Source of the DNA: Rubricella aquisinus
Lineage (GTDB): Bacteria; Pseudomonadota; Alphaproteobacteria; Rhodobacterales; Rhodobacteraceae
DNA length: 64,000 bases
Direction: 5' to 3'
Assembly (NCBI RefSeq): GCF_014199445.1
Contig: NZ_JACIJS010000003.1
Span: forward strand, 293,275 to 357,274
Positions 9,125 through 18,379 of this stretch are shown in pieces. Positions within the stretch are counted from its first letter, which is position 1. Each line of letters starts with the position of its first letter. Made by a program: the position numbers and the translations under genes. The notes beneath the pieces were generated by a model. It saw only the letters and a program-made list of their open reading frames with translations, was not told the origin of the DNA and made no database searches.

Positions 9125-9904
9125 ATGACAGATCAACCCTTGGGCCGGCTGCGGCTTGGCGTGAATATTGACCATGTGGCCACCGTGCGGAATGCCCGTG
9201 GCGGGGCCTATCCTGACCCGGTACGCGCGGCAAAACTGGCCGAAGCTGCTGGGGCCGATGGCATCACCGCGCATCTGCGCGAGGATCGTCGCCACATCAC
9301 CGACCCGGATATCGAGCGCCTGATGGAGGCGCTGACGCTGCCGCTGAATTTTGAGATGGCCGCCACGGATGAGATGCAGGCCATCGCCCTGCGCCACAAA
9401 CCGCACGCTGTCTGCATTGTCCCTGAACGGCGGGAGGAGCGCACAACCGAAGGCGGGCTTGAGGTCGCGCGGGAGGAAAACCGACTTGCCCATTTCATCG
9501 CCCCATTGGCAGAGGCCGGGTGCCGGGTGTCGATCTTTATCGCCGCCGACAAACGACAGATCGAAGCCGCCGCACGCATCGGCGCGCCGGTGATCGAATT
9601 GCACACGGGCGCCTATTGCGATGCTCATTCCGAAGGCCGCTTTGCGGAGCGGGATGACGAATTGAGGCGGCTCGCCGATATGTCCGCCTATGCCACATCC
9701 TTGGGGCTTGAGGTCCATGCCGGCCACGGCCTGACCTATGACACGGTGAAGCCCATCGCCGCCTTCCCGGAGGTGATGGAACTCAATATCGGGCATTTCC
9801 TGATTGGGGAGGCGATTTTCTCTGGGCTCGACAGTGCGATCCGGCGGATGCGCGCGCTGATGGATGAGGCGCGGCAGGATGCGTTCGGGTCGGGTGCCGC
9901 ATGA
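9125..9904 (+). CDS. pdxJ: Pyridoxine 5'-phosphate synthase
   Basis: Condenses 3-amino-1-hydroxyacetone phosphate with deoxyxylulose 5-phosphate to make PNP, the last de novo step of vitamin B6 synthesis. A TIM-barrel of 259 residues with [28 protein letters not shown], the glutamate loop [26 protein letters not shown], and the C-terminal HAGHGL and [12 protein letters not shown] phosphate-binding loops. ATG 9125 is preferred over 9119 because the GGAAGGA ribosome site is correctly spaced. Its stop overlaps the next gene by ATGA. Confidence 0.96.
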   Translation: MTDQPLGRLRLGVNIDHVATVRNARGGAYPDPVRAAKLAEAAGADGITAHLREDRRHITDPDIERLMEALTLPLNFEMAATDEMQAIALRHKPHAVCIVPERREERTTEGGLEVAREENRLAHFIAPLAEAGCRVSIFIAADKRQIEAAARIGAPVIELHTGAYCDAHSEGRFAERDDELRRLADMSAYATSLGLEVHAGHGLTYDTVKPIAAFPEVMELNIGHFLIGEAIFSGLDSAIRRMRALMDEARQDAFGSGAA

Positions 9905-10527
9905 CCGGGCCGGACCTGTTGCTGATCCTAGGGGCTGCGTTGATCGCAGGCGGCAGCCCCGGCCCCGCGACGCTCGCCATCACGGGCACCGCGATGACCC
10001 AAGGGCGGGCAGCGGGGCTTGCCCTTGCATCGGGCGTGACGAGCGGGTCGTTCATCTGGTCCATCGCGGCGGCGCTCGGTCTGAGCGCCCTCATGGTCAG
10101 CCATGTCTGGGCGGTGGAGGTGATGCGCTATCTCGGGGCCGCGTATTTGGGCTGGCTGGCGTTCAAATCCGCGAAATCCGCATGGAAAGGGGGCGCGCTC
10201 AAAACGGTTGAGATCGACACGAAAGGGCGGCTTGGCCGCGCCTATGCGAAGGGCTTGGCGCTGCACCTGACCAATCCCAAGGCGATCCTGTTTTTCGGCT
10301 CATTGTATGCCATCGGTGTGCCACCGGGCAGCACACCCGCTGACCTGATGATCGTGATTGCCGCCGTGGGCCTGCAAAGTGCGATTGTGTTTCATGGCTA
10401 TGCGGTCCTGTTCTCCACCGGTGGTGCGATGCGGGCCTATGCGCGGATGAAGCGCGGGTTTGAGGCCGCGTTTGCCGTCCTGTTTGGTGCGGCAGCCCTC
10501 AAGATTTTGACGGCGAGGCTGACGTGA
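9901..10527 (+). CDS. LysE/RhtB-family exporter (second copy)
   Basis: A 208-residue six-helix inner-membrane exporter of the LysE/RhtB superfamily. It shows the [19 protein letters not shown] motif near the N-terminus and [19 protein letters not shown] in the middle, both hallmarks of the family. Start and stop overlap pdxJ (ATGA) and acpS (GTGA), so it is embedded in the core operon. Its substrate is unknown; a link with B6 or lipid metabolism is not shown by sequence. It differs enough from the copy at 2745 that a recent duplication is unlikely. Confidence 0.88.
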   Translation: MTGPDLLLILGAALIAGGSPGPATLAITGTAMTQGRAAGLALASGVTSGSFIWSIAAALGLSALMVSHVWAVEVMRYLGAAYLGWLAFKSAKSAWKGGALKTVEIDTKGRLGRAYAKGLALHLTNPKAILFFGSLYAIGVPPGSTPADLMIVIAAVGLQSAIVFHGYAVLFSTGGAMRAYARMKRGFEAAFAVLFGAAALKILTARLT

Positions 10528-10976
10528 TACTTGGCATCGGTACCGATCTTGCCAATATCGAACGGATCGGGCGCACGCTTGATCGGTTTGGTGAGCGGTT
10601 CCTCAATCGCGTGTTCACCGATACCGAACGCCGCCGCTCCGACAATCGGGCGGAGCGGGTGGCGAGCTATGCCAAACGTTGGGCCGCGAAAGAAGCCTGC
10701 TCCAAGGCGCTCGGCACTGGCTTGCGCATGGGCATCGCGTGGAAAGACATGGCCGTGAGCAATCTGCATACCGGGCAGCCGGTGATGGAGGTCACAGGCT
10801 GGGCCAAGCGGCGCTTGGCGCAGATGACGCCCGATGGCTACACCGCGATCATTCATGTATCGCTCACCGACGATCACCCATGGGCGCAGGCTTTCGTGAC
10901 CATCGAAGCCCGCCCCAACAACGCGCCCACCCTTGACTCGGTCCCCCCGAGTGGAGACAAGCGCGCGAAGCATTGA
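10524..10976 (+). CDS. acpS: Holo-[acyl-carrier-protein] synthase
   Basis: Transfers phosphopantetheine from CoA to a serine of acyl carrier protein, activating fatty-acid synthesis. 150 residues; the Mg-binding Asp in [12 protein letters not shown] (residue 8) and Glu in [16 protein letters not shown] (near 57) are both present. It begins with GTG overlapping the TGA of the exporter gene. The C-terminal 25 residues beyond VTIEA are an unconserved polar extension. It lies directly upstream of lepB, as in many alphaproteobacteria. Confidence 0.95.
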   Translation: MILGIGTDLANIERIGRTLDRFGERFLNRVFTDTERRRSDNRAERVASYAKRWAAKEACSKALGTGLRMGIAWKDMAVSNLHTGQPVMEVTGWAKRRLAQMTPDGYTAIIHVSLTDDHPWAQAFVTIEARPNNAPTLDSVPPSGDKRAKH

Positions 10977-10991
10977 GCAAGGGCTGAGAGC

Positions 10992-11771
10992 ATGGGAAAA
11001 AAGGACGAAGGCGGATTTCTGGAAACGGTCAAAACGATCGTCTACGCGCTGCTTTTGGCGGGTCTGTTCCGGACGCTGTTTTTCCAGCCGTTCTACATCC
11101 CGTCCGGCTCTATGAAAGAAACGCTGCTGATTGGCGATTTCCTGTTCGTGAACAAGATGGCCTATGGCTATTCGCGGTATTCCTGCCCGTTCTCCATCTG
11201 CCCGATTGAGGGCCGGTTGTTCGCCAGTGAGCCGGAGCGGGGCGATATCGTCGTGTTCCGCCATCCCACAAATGGCACCGATTACATCAAGCGTCTGATC
11301 GCGATGCCGGGTGACACGGTGCAGATGGTCGATGGGCGTGTGGTCCTCAATGGCGACATGCTGCCCCATGAGCCGCTGGGCGTATTCACCGAAACCTTCG
11401 AACCGCAGGGCGGGGCGGGCAACACGCCGCGCTGTTCCAACAGCCCGGTTGCCCTTGGCGGGGCGTGTGAAAAGCGCGCTTACCGCGAAACGCTGCCCAA
11501 TGGGGTCAGCTATACGGTGCTCGATACCGCCAATATCTACACCGACAACACGCCGACCTATACCGTGCCCGAAGGCAACTATTTCTTCATGGGCGATAAC
11601 CGCGACAATTCCGTGGACAGCCGCGTGGCACAGCGCGCGGGTGGCGTCGGGTTCGTGCCCTTTGAGAACCTTCTCGGTCGGACCAGCATGGTCGTGTTCT
11701 CCTCTGGTGGGTCGTCCATGTTCGCAATCTGGTCCTGGCGGTTTGATCGCTTCTTTGAGGGGTTGGAGTGA
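10992..11771 (+). CDS. lepB: Signal peptidase I
   Basis: Cleaves signal peptides on the outer face of the inner membrane. 259 residues: one N-terminal membrane helix (about 14-32), then the catalytic serine 40 in PSGSMKETL, the general-base lysine 100 in [12 protein letters not shown], and box E as [11 protein letters not shown]. The insert with four cysteines (CPFSIC, RCSNS and GACEKR) between boxes may form disulfides in the periplasm. The stop overlaps the GTG start of rnc. Confidence 0.96.
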   Translation: MGKKDEGGFLETVKTIVYALLLAGLFRTLFFQPFYIPSGSMKETLLIGDFLFVNKMAYGYSRYSCPFSICPIEGRLFASEPERGDIVVFRHPTNGTDYIKRLIAMPGDTVQMVDGRVVLNGDMLPHEPLGVFTETFEPQGGAGNTPRCSNSPVALGGACEKRAYRETLPNGVSYTVLDTANIYTDNTPTYTVPEGNYFFMGDNRDNSVDSRVAQRAGGVGFVPFENLLGRTSMVVFSSGGSSMFAIWSWRFDRFFEGLE

Positions 11772-12463
11772 GCCTGACTGCCGCGCAAACGGCCTTTGCC
11801 CGAAACCTCGGCCATGCGTTCGCCAATCCCGCTTTGCTGGAAACGGCGCTGACGCATTCGTCGATCTCCTCCAACGTGCGGCCCGCCAATGAACGGCTGG
11901 AATTCCTTGGTGATCGGGTTTTGAACCTTGTTATCGCGGAGGCCCTGCTGGATCAGGACAAGGCAGCGCAAGAGGGCGACATCGCCCCGCGCCTCAACGC
12001 GCTGGTGCGCAAGGAAACCTGTGCCGAAGTGGCCGAAAGCATCGGGCTTGGCGAGGCGCTGATCCTTGGCCGGGCAGAGGCGAAATCGGGCGGGCGGCGC
12101 AAGATTGCCCTTCTCGGTGACGGGATGGAGGCAGTGATCGCCGCCGTGTACCGCGATGCGGGGTTTGACGCGGCCCGCCGCGTGATCCGGCGGCTCTGGC
12201 ATGATAGGATCAAGGCCGCGGACAAAATGGAGCGGGATCCGAAAACCCAGCTTCAGGAATGGGCGCAGGCGCGCGGATGGGCGCTGCCCCGGTATGTGGA
12301 TGTGGATCGCAGCGGCCCGGACCATGCGCCGGTGTTTGGCGTTGAGGTCCGGTTGGAAAATGACATGGCCGCGCGCGGCACGGCGAAATCTAAACGACAG
12401 GCCCAGCAGGAGGCTGCCGCCCAGATGCTCGCGCGGATCGAAGGATTGAATGATGACGGATAA
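11768..12463 (+). CDS. rnc: Ribonuclease III
   Basis: Double-strand RNA endonuclease for rRNA maturation and mRNA decay. 231 residues: the signature [12 protein letters not shown] near residue 40, the second acidic pair in [14 protein letters not shown], and a C-terminal double-strand RNA binding domain (about 155-225, [12 protein letters not shown] to AAAQMLARI). It starts at GTG within the lepB stop (GTGA) and its end overlaps era by 14 bases, a tight lepB-rnc-era-recO order widely conserved. Confidence 0.96.
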   Translation: MSLTAAQTAFARNLGHAFANPALLETALTHSSISSNVRPANERLEFLGDRVLNLVIAEALLDQDKAAQEGDIAPRLNALVRKETCAEVAESIGLGEALILGRAEAKSGGRRKIALLGDGMEAVIAAVYRDAGFDAARRVIRRLWHDRIKAADKMERDPKTQLQEWAQARGWALPRYVDVDRSGPDHAPVFGVEVRLENDMAARGTAKSKRQAQQEAAAQMLARIEGLNDDG

Positions 12464-13370
12464 GATAACACGCGCGGGCTTTGTCGCCCTGATCGGGGAG
12501 CCGAATGCCGGCAAATCCACCCTGACCAATGAAATGGTCGGCGCGAAAGTGTCGATCGTGACCCATAAGGTGCAAACCACCCGCACCCGCATTCGCGGCA
12601 TCGCCCTTGAGGGCGACAGCCAGCTTGTGTTTGTGGACACACCGGGCCTGTTTCGACCCCGACGCGGGCTCGACCGCGCGATGGTCGCTGCTGCGTGGTC
12701 GGGGGCAGCGGATGCGGATGTGGTCGTGCTGATGATCGAGGCGCATCGCGGCCTGACGGATGGCGTGCGCGCGATCATCGAAGGATTGGGAGAGCGGAAA
12801 GACCAGACCATCGCGCTCGCCATCAACAAAATCGACCGGGTGAAGGCCGAAACCCTGCTGGCGCTGAGCGAGGAGGCAAATGCCGCCTATCCGTTCGAGC
12901 GGACCTTCATGATCTCTGCTGAGCGCGGGCATGGGGTGCGCGATCTGCGGGCATGGCTGGCCGATGAGGTGCCCGCGGGCCCGTGGCTCTACCCCGAGGA
13001 TCAGATTGCCGATCTGCCATTGCGCATGATCGCGGCGGAAATGACCCGCGAAAAGCTGACGCTGCGCCTGCATCAGGAATTGCCCTACCAACTGACCGTA
13101 GAGACGGAAAAATGGGAGGAGCGCAAGGACGGCTCGGTCAGGATCGACCAACTGATCTATGTGATGCGGGACGGGCACAAAGGTATCGTTCTTGGCAATC
13201 GGGGTGAGACGATCAAGGCGGTGTCGATGGCGGCACGCGCCGAGATGGCCGAGTTTCTGGATCGGCCCGTGCATCTTTTCCTTCAGGTCAAGGTTCGCTC
13301 CGGCTGGATGGAAGACAGCGAGCGCTATGAGGAAATGGGGCTGAACTTTTCCGACACCAAGGGCACATGA
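12450..13370 (+). CDS. era: GTPase Era
   Basis: Ras-like GTPase that binds the 3' end of 16S rRNA during 30S assembly. 306 residues: G1 GEPNAGKST, switch segment [11 protein letters not shown]3 DTPGL, G4 NKID and the C-terminal KH RNA-binding domain with [13 protein letters not shown] (about 235-290). The ATG lies 14 bases inside rnc, in a different frame, which implies translational coupling. Adjacent codon 2 is also ATG; either could serve. Confidence 0.97.
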   Translation: MMTDKITRAGFVALIGEPNAGKSTLTNEMVGAKVSIVTHKVQTTRTRIRGIALEGDSQLVFVDTPGLFRPRRGLDRAMVAAAWSGAADADVVVLMIEAHRGLTDGVRAIIEGLGERKDQTIALAINKIDRVKAETLLALSEEANAAYPFERTFMISAERGHGVRDLRAWLADEVPAGPWLYPEDQIADLPLRMIAAEMTREKLTLRLHQELPYQLTVETEKWEERKDGSVRIDQLIYVMRDGHKGIVLGNRGETIKAVSMAARAEMAEFLDRPVHLFLQVKVRSGWMEDSERYEEMGLNFSDTKGT

Positions 13371-13699
13371 GCGCCCCGCGCCTTGCCACCGGATTTTGGG
13401 TCGCGGCCTATCGCGCACGGCTGGCACAGGCGGATATCCCCTGTTTCGTGACTGCAAAGGGCGATGAAACGGCAGGAGCCGTTATCGTCAAACTCAACAC
13501 GCTGGATGGGCAAGCGCGGGCCTTTCACCGGACCTATGGGGCGGATTGGGAACGGGTCTGGGCGGAACTTGCCGCAGGCCCGGACGCGGAGGTCGAGGCC
13601 GCCCTTGACCGGCAGCGCCAATATGACCCTGACCTGTGGATCATCGAGGTGGAGGACCGCGCGGGGCGGCATCTTCTGGAAGAGGACGGATTGCGGTAA
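13367..13699 (+). CDS. DUF1491 protein
   Basis: A 110-residue soluble protein of the DUF1491 family, recognised by the FWVAAYRARL head, GAVIVKLNTLDG and DPDLWIIEVEDRAGRHLL. It overlaps the era stop by ATGA, and homologues sit between era and recO in other Rhodobacterales. The function is unknown. No membrane segment, signal or metal-binding cluster is visible. Confidence 0.85.
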   Translation: MSAPRLATGFWVAAYRARLAQADIPCFVTAKGDETAGAVIVKLNTLDGQARAFHRTYGADWERVWAELAAGPDAEVEAALDRQRQYDPDLWIIEVEDRAGRHLLEEDGLR

Positions 13700-13706
13700 A
13701 GAGGGG

Positions 13707-13769
13707 ATGCCGCCCTGACGGGCGGCATGCGCTGACGCGCGTGGATATTTGGAGAAAGTGAATTGGGAG
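13707..13769 (+). repeat. Hairpin plus dispersed repeat module upstream of recO
   Basis: Immediately after the DUF1491 stop a perfect 9-base stem (ATGCCGCCC and GGGCGGCAT, loop TGAC, 13707-13728) is followed by GCGC-TGAC-GCGC and then by a 26-base module at 13744-13769 (GATATTTGGAGAAAGTGA then ATTGGGAG). The same module occurs inverted at 49980-50016. There is no T-run after the stem, so it may stabilise the upstream mRNA rather than end it. The module's GGGAG lies about 8-11 bases before the GTG of recO and probably supplies part of its ribosome site. Confidence 0.65.
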
Positions 13770-13776
13770 CAGGGTC

Positions 13777-14538
13777 GTGATCCAATGGGAAGGGGAGGGC
13801 ATTGTTCTTTCCGTGCGACCCCATGGGGAAAGCTCTGCCATTGTTCAGGTATTCACCGAAGCGCAGGGCCGTCATGCGGGCGTGGTGCGCGGCGGGGCAT
13901 CCCGCAAGATGACCCCCGTATTGCAACCCGGCGCGCAAGTGGCCGTGGAATGGCAAGCGCGGCTTGAGGATCATATCGGGAGCTTTCGGGTTGAGCCGGT
14001 GCGCAGCCGGGCTGGGCTTTTGTCGGACCGGGCCGGGCTTGCCGGATTGACCGCGATTTGCGGTCTGTTGCGCGAATGCCTGCCAGAGCGGGAGGCCCAT
14101 GGCGCGCTTTATCGTCGGACCGGGGTTTTGCTTGACGCGATGGTCGCCGGGCATAGATGGGACGCGGCCTATGTACTTTGGGAATTGGACCTCTTGGGCG
14201 AGTTGGGGTTCGGGCTGGATCTGTCGCGCTGTGCGGTGACCGGACAGACGCAAGAGCTTGCTTATGTCTCTCCCAAATCGGGGCGGGCGGTCAGCCGAGG
14301 CGGCGCGGGGGAGTGGGCGGATCGGCTGCTGCCCAATCCGGCCTTTCTTGGCCTTCGTGACCTAGAGCCGCCGCCCGATCAACTGCGCGATGGCTTGTCG
14401 CTGACCGGTCATTTCATCCGGCAATGGCTGGTGCCAGCCTTCGGGCGCGCGGGCCTTGCCGATGAGCGGGACCGGTTGGCCGCAGTTTTAACCCGTCAGG
14501 TCGGATCGGGCGCATCCTCTACCGGGGCATCCGGATAG
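13777..14538 (+). CDS. recO: DNA repair protein RecO
   Basis: Recombination mediator of the RecFOR pathway that anneals single strands and loads RecA. 253 residues: N-terminal OB-fold (MIQWEGEGIVLSVRPHGES, VVRGGASRK) and helical C-terminal domain with CAVTGQTQELAYVSPKSGRAVS. Only one of the zinc cysteines known in some RecO proteins is present, which is usual in this group. It starts with GTG after a repeat-derived GGGAGCAGGG. Its last 43 bases overlap the end of the convergent lipoprotein gene. Confidence 0.94.
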   Translation: MIQWEGEGIVLSVRPHGESSAIVQVFTEAQGRHAGVVRGGASRKMTPVLQPGAQVAVEWQARLEDHIGSFRVEPVRSRAGLLSDRAGLAGLTAICGLLRECLPEREAHGALYRRTGVLLDAMVAGHRWDAAYVLWELDLLGELGFGLDLSRCAVTGQTQELAYVSPKSGRAVSRGGAGEWADRLLPNPAFLGLRDLEPPPDQLRDGLSLTGHFIRQWLVPAFGRAGLADERDRLAAVLTRQVGSGASSTGASG

Positions 14539-14954
14539 AAAGCGTCGAAGGTCATCACCGCCGCCCCGCCCTCATCCAGAAGCGTCAGGGTGCGATCCTC
14601 AATCTGCCCCGACCGGGCAGTCAGCAGCGTCTGGATGAAATCCTGCTCATATTCGATCTCGGGACAGGTCGCGCGGGTGGTGACAACCGTTTCCACGCGG
14701 AAGATCGGCCCGGTGCCAAGGTAATTGCCCTGAATGCTGTTGCACGGTCCCTGACCGTCAATGAAGCTGCCGGAAAGCTGCAAACGGATCAGTGACGTCG
14801 CGTCCTCCCCGGCGAGGGTGGCGAGTTGCCATTGCGCATCCCCCAAACGCTCCGGCGGGGGCGGCGGGGTCCATGGGGCGGCCTGGTCGGTTGGCACAGG
14901 CTCGCAGGCGGCGAGGGTCGCGCAGGCAAGCGCAATCATCCCTAATCGTTGCAT
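14496..14954 (-). CDS. META-domain (HslJ-like) lipoprotein
   Basis: A 152-residue secreted lipoprotein. The N-terminus MQRLGMIALACATLAAC is a type II signal peptide with lipobox LAAC (Cys17), then a proline-rich linker (PWTPPPPPE) and a META/HslJ-like domain from about residue 38 (WQLATLAG to LTLLDEGGAAVMTFDAF). Such domains occur in heat-inducible or motility-related envelope proteins; the exact role is unknown. The ATG at 14954 has GGGGAG 7 bases upstream, whereas the longer frame would bury the signal peptide. Its 3' end overlaps recO head-on. Confidence 0.85.
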   Translation of the reverse strand: MQRLGMIALACATLAACEPVPTDQAAPWTPPPPPERLGDAQWQLATLAGEDATSLIRLQLSGSFIDGQGPCNSIQGNYLGTGPIFRVETVVTTRATCPEIEYEQDFIQTLLTARSGQIEDRTLTLLDEGGAAVMTFDAFYPDAPVEDAPDPT

Positions 14955-15033
14955 TATGAAACTCCCCAAACATTTGTTGCCACATGGGTAACAAGCCGCT
15001 TGGAGAGTGGCAACGATGCTCAACCCGTGATTG

Positions 15034-16722
15034 TCAGCGGGTCTTGGCGCGATTTTCCAGCACGCGCCGGGCAATGACCTGTGCCTGAATTTCCGCCGCA
15101 CCCTCAAAAATGTTGAGAATACGCGCGTCACACAGAATGCGCGAAATCGGGTATTCCAGCGCAAAGCCGTTGCCACCATGGATTTGCAGGCCATTATCGG
15201 CTGCGGCCCACGCCACACGCGCGCCCAAAAGTTTGGCCATGCCCGCCTCCAGATCGCAGCGGCGATCGGCGTCTTTCTCGCGGGCGGAGAAATAGGTGAG
15301 CTGCCGCGCGATCATAATCTCCACCGCCATCATGGCGAGTTTTGAATACACTCGGCCATATTCCGCCAATGCTTTGCCGAACGTCTCCCGCTCAAGGGCG
15401 TAGCGCATCGACACATCAAGCGCGTTTTGCGCCACGCCAATGGCGCGGGCTGCGGTCTGGATGCGGGCCGATTCGAAGGTTTGCATCAACTGTTTGAAGC
15501 CCTGGCCCTCAACCCCGCCCAAAAGCGCGTCTTTCGGCACTTTATGCCCGTCAAGCGCGAGGGTGTATTCCTTCATCCCGCGATAACCAAGCACTTCAAT
15601 CTCCCCGCCATGGATGGTGTCATCGGGGAAGGGCGTGTCATCCGTGCCGCGCGTTTTCGGGGCGAGGAACATCGAGAGGCCCGCGTAATTGTCGGTGCCG
15701 GGGATCGTGCGGGCGAGCACGGTCATCACATCGGTGCGCGCGCCATGGGTGATCCATGTCTTGTTGCCCGTGATCGTCCAGCCCTCGTCATCCTCAACCG
15801 CGCGGGTTTTCAGCGCACCAAGGTCGGAGCCGGTGTTGGGCTCGGTAAACACCGCAGTGGGCAGGGTTTCACCGCTGGCAAGTTTCGGCAGCCATTCGGC
15901 CTTTTGCGCGTCGGTGCCGCCGCACAGGATCAGTTCAGCCGCGATCTCCGACCGGGTGCCGAGCGAGCCCACGCCGATATAGCCGCGCGACAATTCCTCT
16001 GAGACGACACACATGGCCGTTTTGCCCATGCCGAAGCCGCCGAACTCCTCCGGGATGGTCAGGCAGAACACGCCAAGCTCTGCCATCTCTTCGATGATGC
16101 CCATGGGGATCAACTCGTCCTTCAGGTGCCACTCATGGGCATGGGGCAGCACCCGGTCGAGGGCGAAGCGGCGGAACTGGTCGCGCACCATGTCGAATTC
16201 ATCATCCAGCCCCGTCGCGCCGAATGTGGTCGCCCCCTCACGCTCCACCATCAGGCGGGCGAGGTGGCGGCGGGCGGTATCGGTGTTGCCCTGCGCGATC
16301 AGGCGGGAAATGGCGGGATCGGTGGCCATTGTGCGTGCCTCTGCCGCCACGCCAATATCCGCGGGCCGGGCCAATTCGCCCTGGCTCATGGGCAGGCCGC
16401 CCGTCAATTGCGCAAGGTATTCGCCCAGCCCGATCTGTAGCAAAAGCTGCTCCATCTCACCAAATGCGCCATCAGCCTCCAGCGCCTCGGCCCATGCGGC
16501 CATTTGGGTGATGCTCTCCGCATAGGTCGCAACCCAGGCAAGCGCGTGTGCGGCGTATTGGTCGGCCTCCAGCGCCTTGCCCGAAATCCGCTCTCCTGCC
16601 GTCACGCGCGCGGCCACGGCATCCGCCGCCGCATCCGCATATTGGCGCACGGGGGCCACCGCCGCGCGGGACAGGGACAGCAGGTCCGACAGGATCGGGC
16701 TTTCGGGCAGGGTATCTTTCAT
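15034..16722 (-). CDS. mcd: Acyl-CoA dehydrogenase, probable (2S)-methylsuccinyl-CoA dehydrogenase
   Basis: FAD enzyme of 562 residues. It carries an N-terminal extension of about 165 residues (helical, rich in Ala) before a complete acyl-CoA dehydrogenase core. That architecture is known for methylsuccinyl-CoA dehydrogenase of the ethylmalonyl-CoA pathway, which oxidises methylsuccinyl-CoA to mesaconyl-CoA. Core motifs are FTEPNTGSDLGALKT (FAD), TWITHGARTDV, and IFEGAAEIQ containing the catalytic Glu. The ATG at 16722 follows GGAG. Electrons should pass to EtfAB at 28-29.7 kb. A generic long acyl-CoA dehydrogenase is the alternative; the extension and context make Mcd the better call. Confidence 0.85.
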   Translation of the reverse strand: MKDTLPESPILSDLLSLSRAAVAPVRQYADAAADAVAARVTAGERISGKALEADQYAAHALAWVATYAESITQMAAWAEALEADGAFGEMEQLLLQIGLGEYLAQLTGGLPMSQGELARPADIGVAAEARTMATDPAISRLIAQGNTDTARRHLARLMVEREGATTFGATGLDDEFDMVRDQFRRFALDRVLPHAHEWHLKDELIPMGIIEEMAELGVFCLTIPEEFGGFGMGKTAMCVVSEELSRGYIGVGSLGTRSEIAAELILCGGTDAQKAEWLPKLASGETLPTAVFTEPNTGSDLGALKTRAVEDDEGWTITGNKTWITHGARTDVMTVLARTIPGTDNYAGLSMFLAPKTRGTDDTPFPDDTIHGGEIEVLGYRGMKEYTLALDGHKVPKDALLGGVEGQGFKQLMQTFESARIQTAARAIGVAQNALDVSMRYALERETFGKALAEYGRVYSKLAMMAVEIMIARQLTYFSAREKDADRRCDLEAGMAKLLGARVAWAAADNGLQIHGGNGFALEYPISRILCDARILNIFEGAAEIQAQVIARRVLENRAKTR

Positions 16723-16769
16723 CGGGCTCTCCATCATGCGGCGTCGCAGCATTCTCTTCGCAGTTGCGG

Positions 16770-16800
16770 GCAAACTAGCTTTGCAGGGAGGGAGGGTCAA
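16770..16800 (-). promoter_or_regulatory. Candidate mcd promoter with GCAAA/TTTGC dyad
   Basis: On the minus strand TTGACC (16800-16795) and TAGTTT (16777-16772) are 17 bases apart, close to sigma-70 consensus, about 50 bases before the mcd ATG. A dyad with arms GCAAA and TTTGC around CTAGC (16770-16784) overlaps the -10 region. Half-sites of this kind resemble targets reported for short-chain acyl-CoA responsive regulators (PccR/RamB group), which is an inference. Confidence 0.5.
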
Positions 16801-16889
16801 TCTCTATCCGCAAGAAAATGACGCGATATTGGGTCACACCGGAATTATATTAGCATTGTGTTTGCTCAAGCCGCGTGGGACATCACACC

Positions 16890-17663
16890 ATGCTCGACAC
16901 GCTCCTGTCTGATATTGGCCCGACCGCGATGGTTCTCGCTGCGCTTGTGATGTTCACGGCGGGGCTGGTGAAGGGCATTGTCGGCTTTGCCCTGCCGATG
17001 GTTGCGGTGAGCGGGTTAGGCTCCTTCCTGCCCGCGACATATGCCGTGGCGGGGCTGCTGTTGCCCGCGTTGCTGACCAACATCTGGCAAGGGTTGCGTG
17101 ACGGCCCGCGCGCGGCGTTTGAGACGGTCATGAAATGGTGGCGGCTAACAGTGATCGTCGTCGTGGTAATAGGGTGCGTGGCGCCTTTTGTGGCGATCAT
17201 GTCCCAGCAATTGCTGTTCCTGATCCTTGGCGTCGGCGTGACCGGCTTTACGCTGTTGCAACTGTCCGGCTGGACCCCGAGTGAGGCGATGGTGCGCCAT
17301 CAGGTTGCCGAATGGCTGGCGGGTATCTTCGCGGGCATCTTTGGCGGATTGGCCGCTGTCACTGGCCCGCCCATCGTGCTCTATCTGTTGGCGAGCAACG
17401 TCAAGAAGGCCGAGCAGGTGCGCCTGCAAGGTATCATCTTTTTCCTTGGGCTTGCGTTGTTGGTGGTGATCCATGGGCAGACGGGCGTGCTGAATGCGAG
17501 CACCGGGCCGCTGTCGGTTTTGCTGATCCTGCCTGCCTTCGCGGGAATGGCGTTGGGGCTTTGGGTGCAGGACCGGATGGATCAGGTCACGTTCCGCCGG
17601 GCAACACAGATCGTGCTGGTGATCGCGGGGCTCAACCTGCTGCGGCGCGGGATTTTCGCCTAG
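16890..17663 (+). CDS. TauE/SafE-family membrane permease
   Basis: A 257-residue inner-membrane protein of the TauE/SafE (TSUP) family, implicated in export or uptake of sulfur-containing or organic anions. Seven to eight hydrophobic helices are visible. Family blocks are the N-terminal TAGLVKGIVGFALPM and the internal-repeat AGIFGGLAAVTGPPIVLYLL. ATG 16890 is chosen over the GTG at 16875 because it gives a normal hydrophobic start. Divergent from mcd, it may share regulation. Its stop TAG overlaps the convergent DUF429 stop through the palindrome CTAG. Confidence 0.85.
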   Translation: MLDTLLSDIGPTAMVLAALVMFTAGLVKGIVGFALPMVAVSGLGSFLPATYAVAGLLLPALLTNIWQGLRDGPRAAFETVMKWWRLTVIVVVVIGCVAPFVAIMSQQLLFLILGVGVTGFTLLQLSGWTPSEAMVRHQVAEWLAGIFAGIFGGLAAVTGPPIVLYLLASNVKKAEQVRLQGIIFFLGLALLVVIHGQTGVLNASTGPLSVLLILPAFAGMALGLWVQDRMDQVTFRRATQIVLVIAGLNLLRRGIFA

Positions 17664-18379
17664 AACCAGATCTCGGCCCTGAGGCCATTCGTGTCCGTTT
17701 CCGGCGTCTCGGGAATATGCTGCGCCGTGCCCGCGATGCAGCGTTGAGCGGTGCGGATCAGGATACAGGCATCCAGAAGGTCATCCGTGCCCCAGCGCCC
17801 TTTTCGTCGTCCAAGCATGACGGGAAGGTCGTCGTGATACAGCCCAAGGGTCCGCAGCAGCGCAATCCGCGTATGTCGCCATTGGCTGCGTTTCTTCGGG
17901 CCAAGGGTCTTGCCCGCAGCCTCAAGAAAGGAAAGCTCTGGGTGCCCCTCCCGAATACGGTTTTGAAGTGCGGGAGTGATCTGCCGGTCGGCCTCATCAA
18001 TCTTGTTGAGGATATGAAAGGCCTGAAGCGTGAGCTTTTTGCCCAGCATCGCGGCGTTGATGTCGCGGTAAGCCATGCCGCCCCGCCACATCTCCAGCGC
18101 GGGGCGGGGTGGGGCCGGGAACACGCGCGATCCGACGGAACGATGCCCATCGGTGTTTCCCTCTTTCAGCAGACGTCTTGCGATGCCGTCCGTTGCGCGC
18201 GGGCGTGTTCCGTCCATGGGCAGGCCGACAGGCGTGTCAACGACAATCATCGGGTCCGGCCAGCGGTCTGCCACATCGAGGAGGCTAGGCAAAATGGCCG
18301 CCTCCAAAATGCCGGAAGGCTGGCGCGCAACCGCGAGCCAGCCCCCTTTGCACCCGTCTATCCCGACGGGAATGGTCAC
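17660..18379 (-). CDS. DUF429 protein (predicted RNase H-like fold)
   Basis: A 239-residue cytosolic protein of the DUF429 family, predicted from fold to resemble RNase H-like nucleases. It starts [13 protein letters not shown] (a conserved Asp-Gly pair), has [10 protein letters not shown] in the middle and [18 protein letters not shown] near the end, all family marks. It begins with GTG overlapping the pckA stop (GTGA), so it is translated after PEP carboxykinase, but no functional link is known. Its stop overlaps the TauE gene by four bases. Confidence 0.82.
   Translation of the reverse strand: MTIPVGIDGCKGGWLAVARQPSGILEAAILPSLLDVADRWPDPMIVVDTPVGLPMDGTRPRATDGIARRLLKEGNTDGHRSVGSRVFPAPPRPALEMWRGGMAYRDINAAMLGKKLTLQAFHILNKIDEADRQITPALQNRIREGHPELSFLEAAGKTLGPKKRSQWRHTRIALLRTLGLYHDDLPVMLGRRKGRWGTDDLLDACILIRTAQRCIAGTAQHIPETPETDTNGLRAEIWF

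Noticed and set aside
13707..13728. Rho-independent terminator between DUF1491 and recO
   Set aside because: The stem is excellent but no T-run follows, so I describe it as a hairpin attached to the repeat module.
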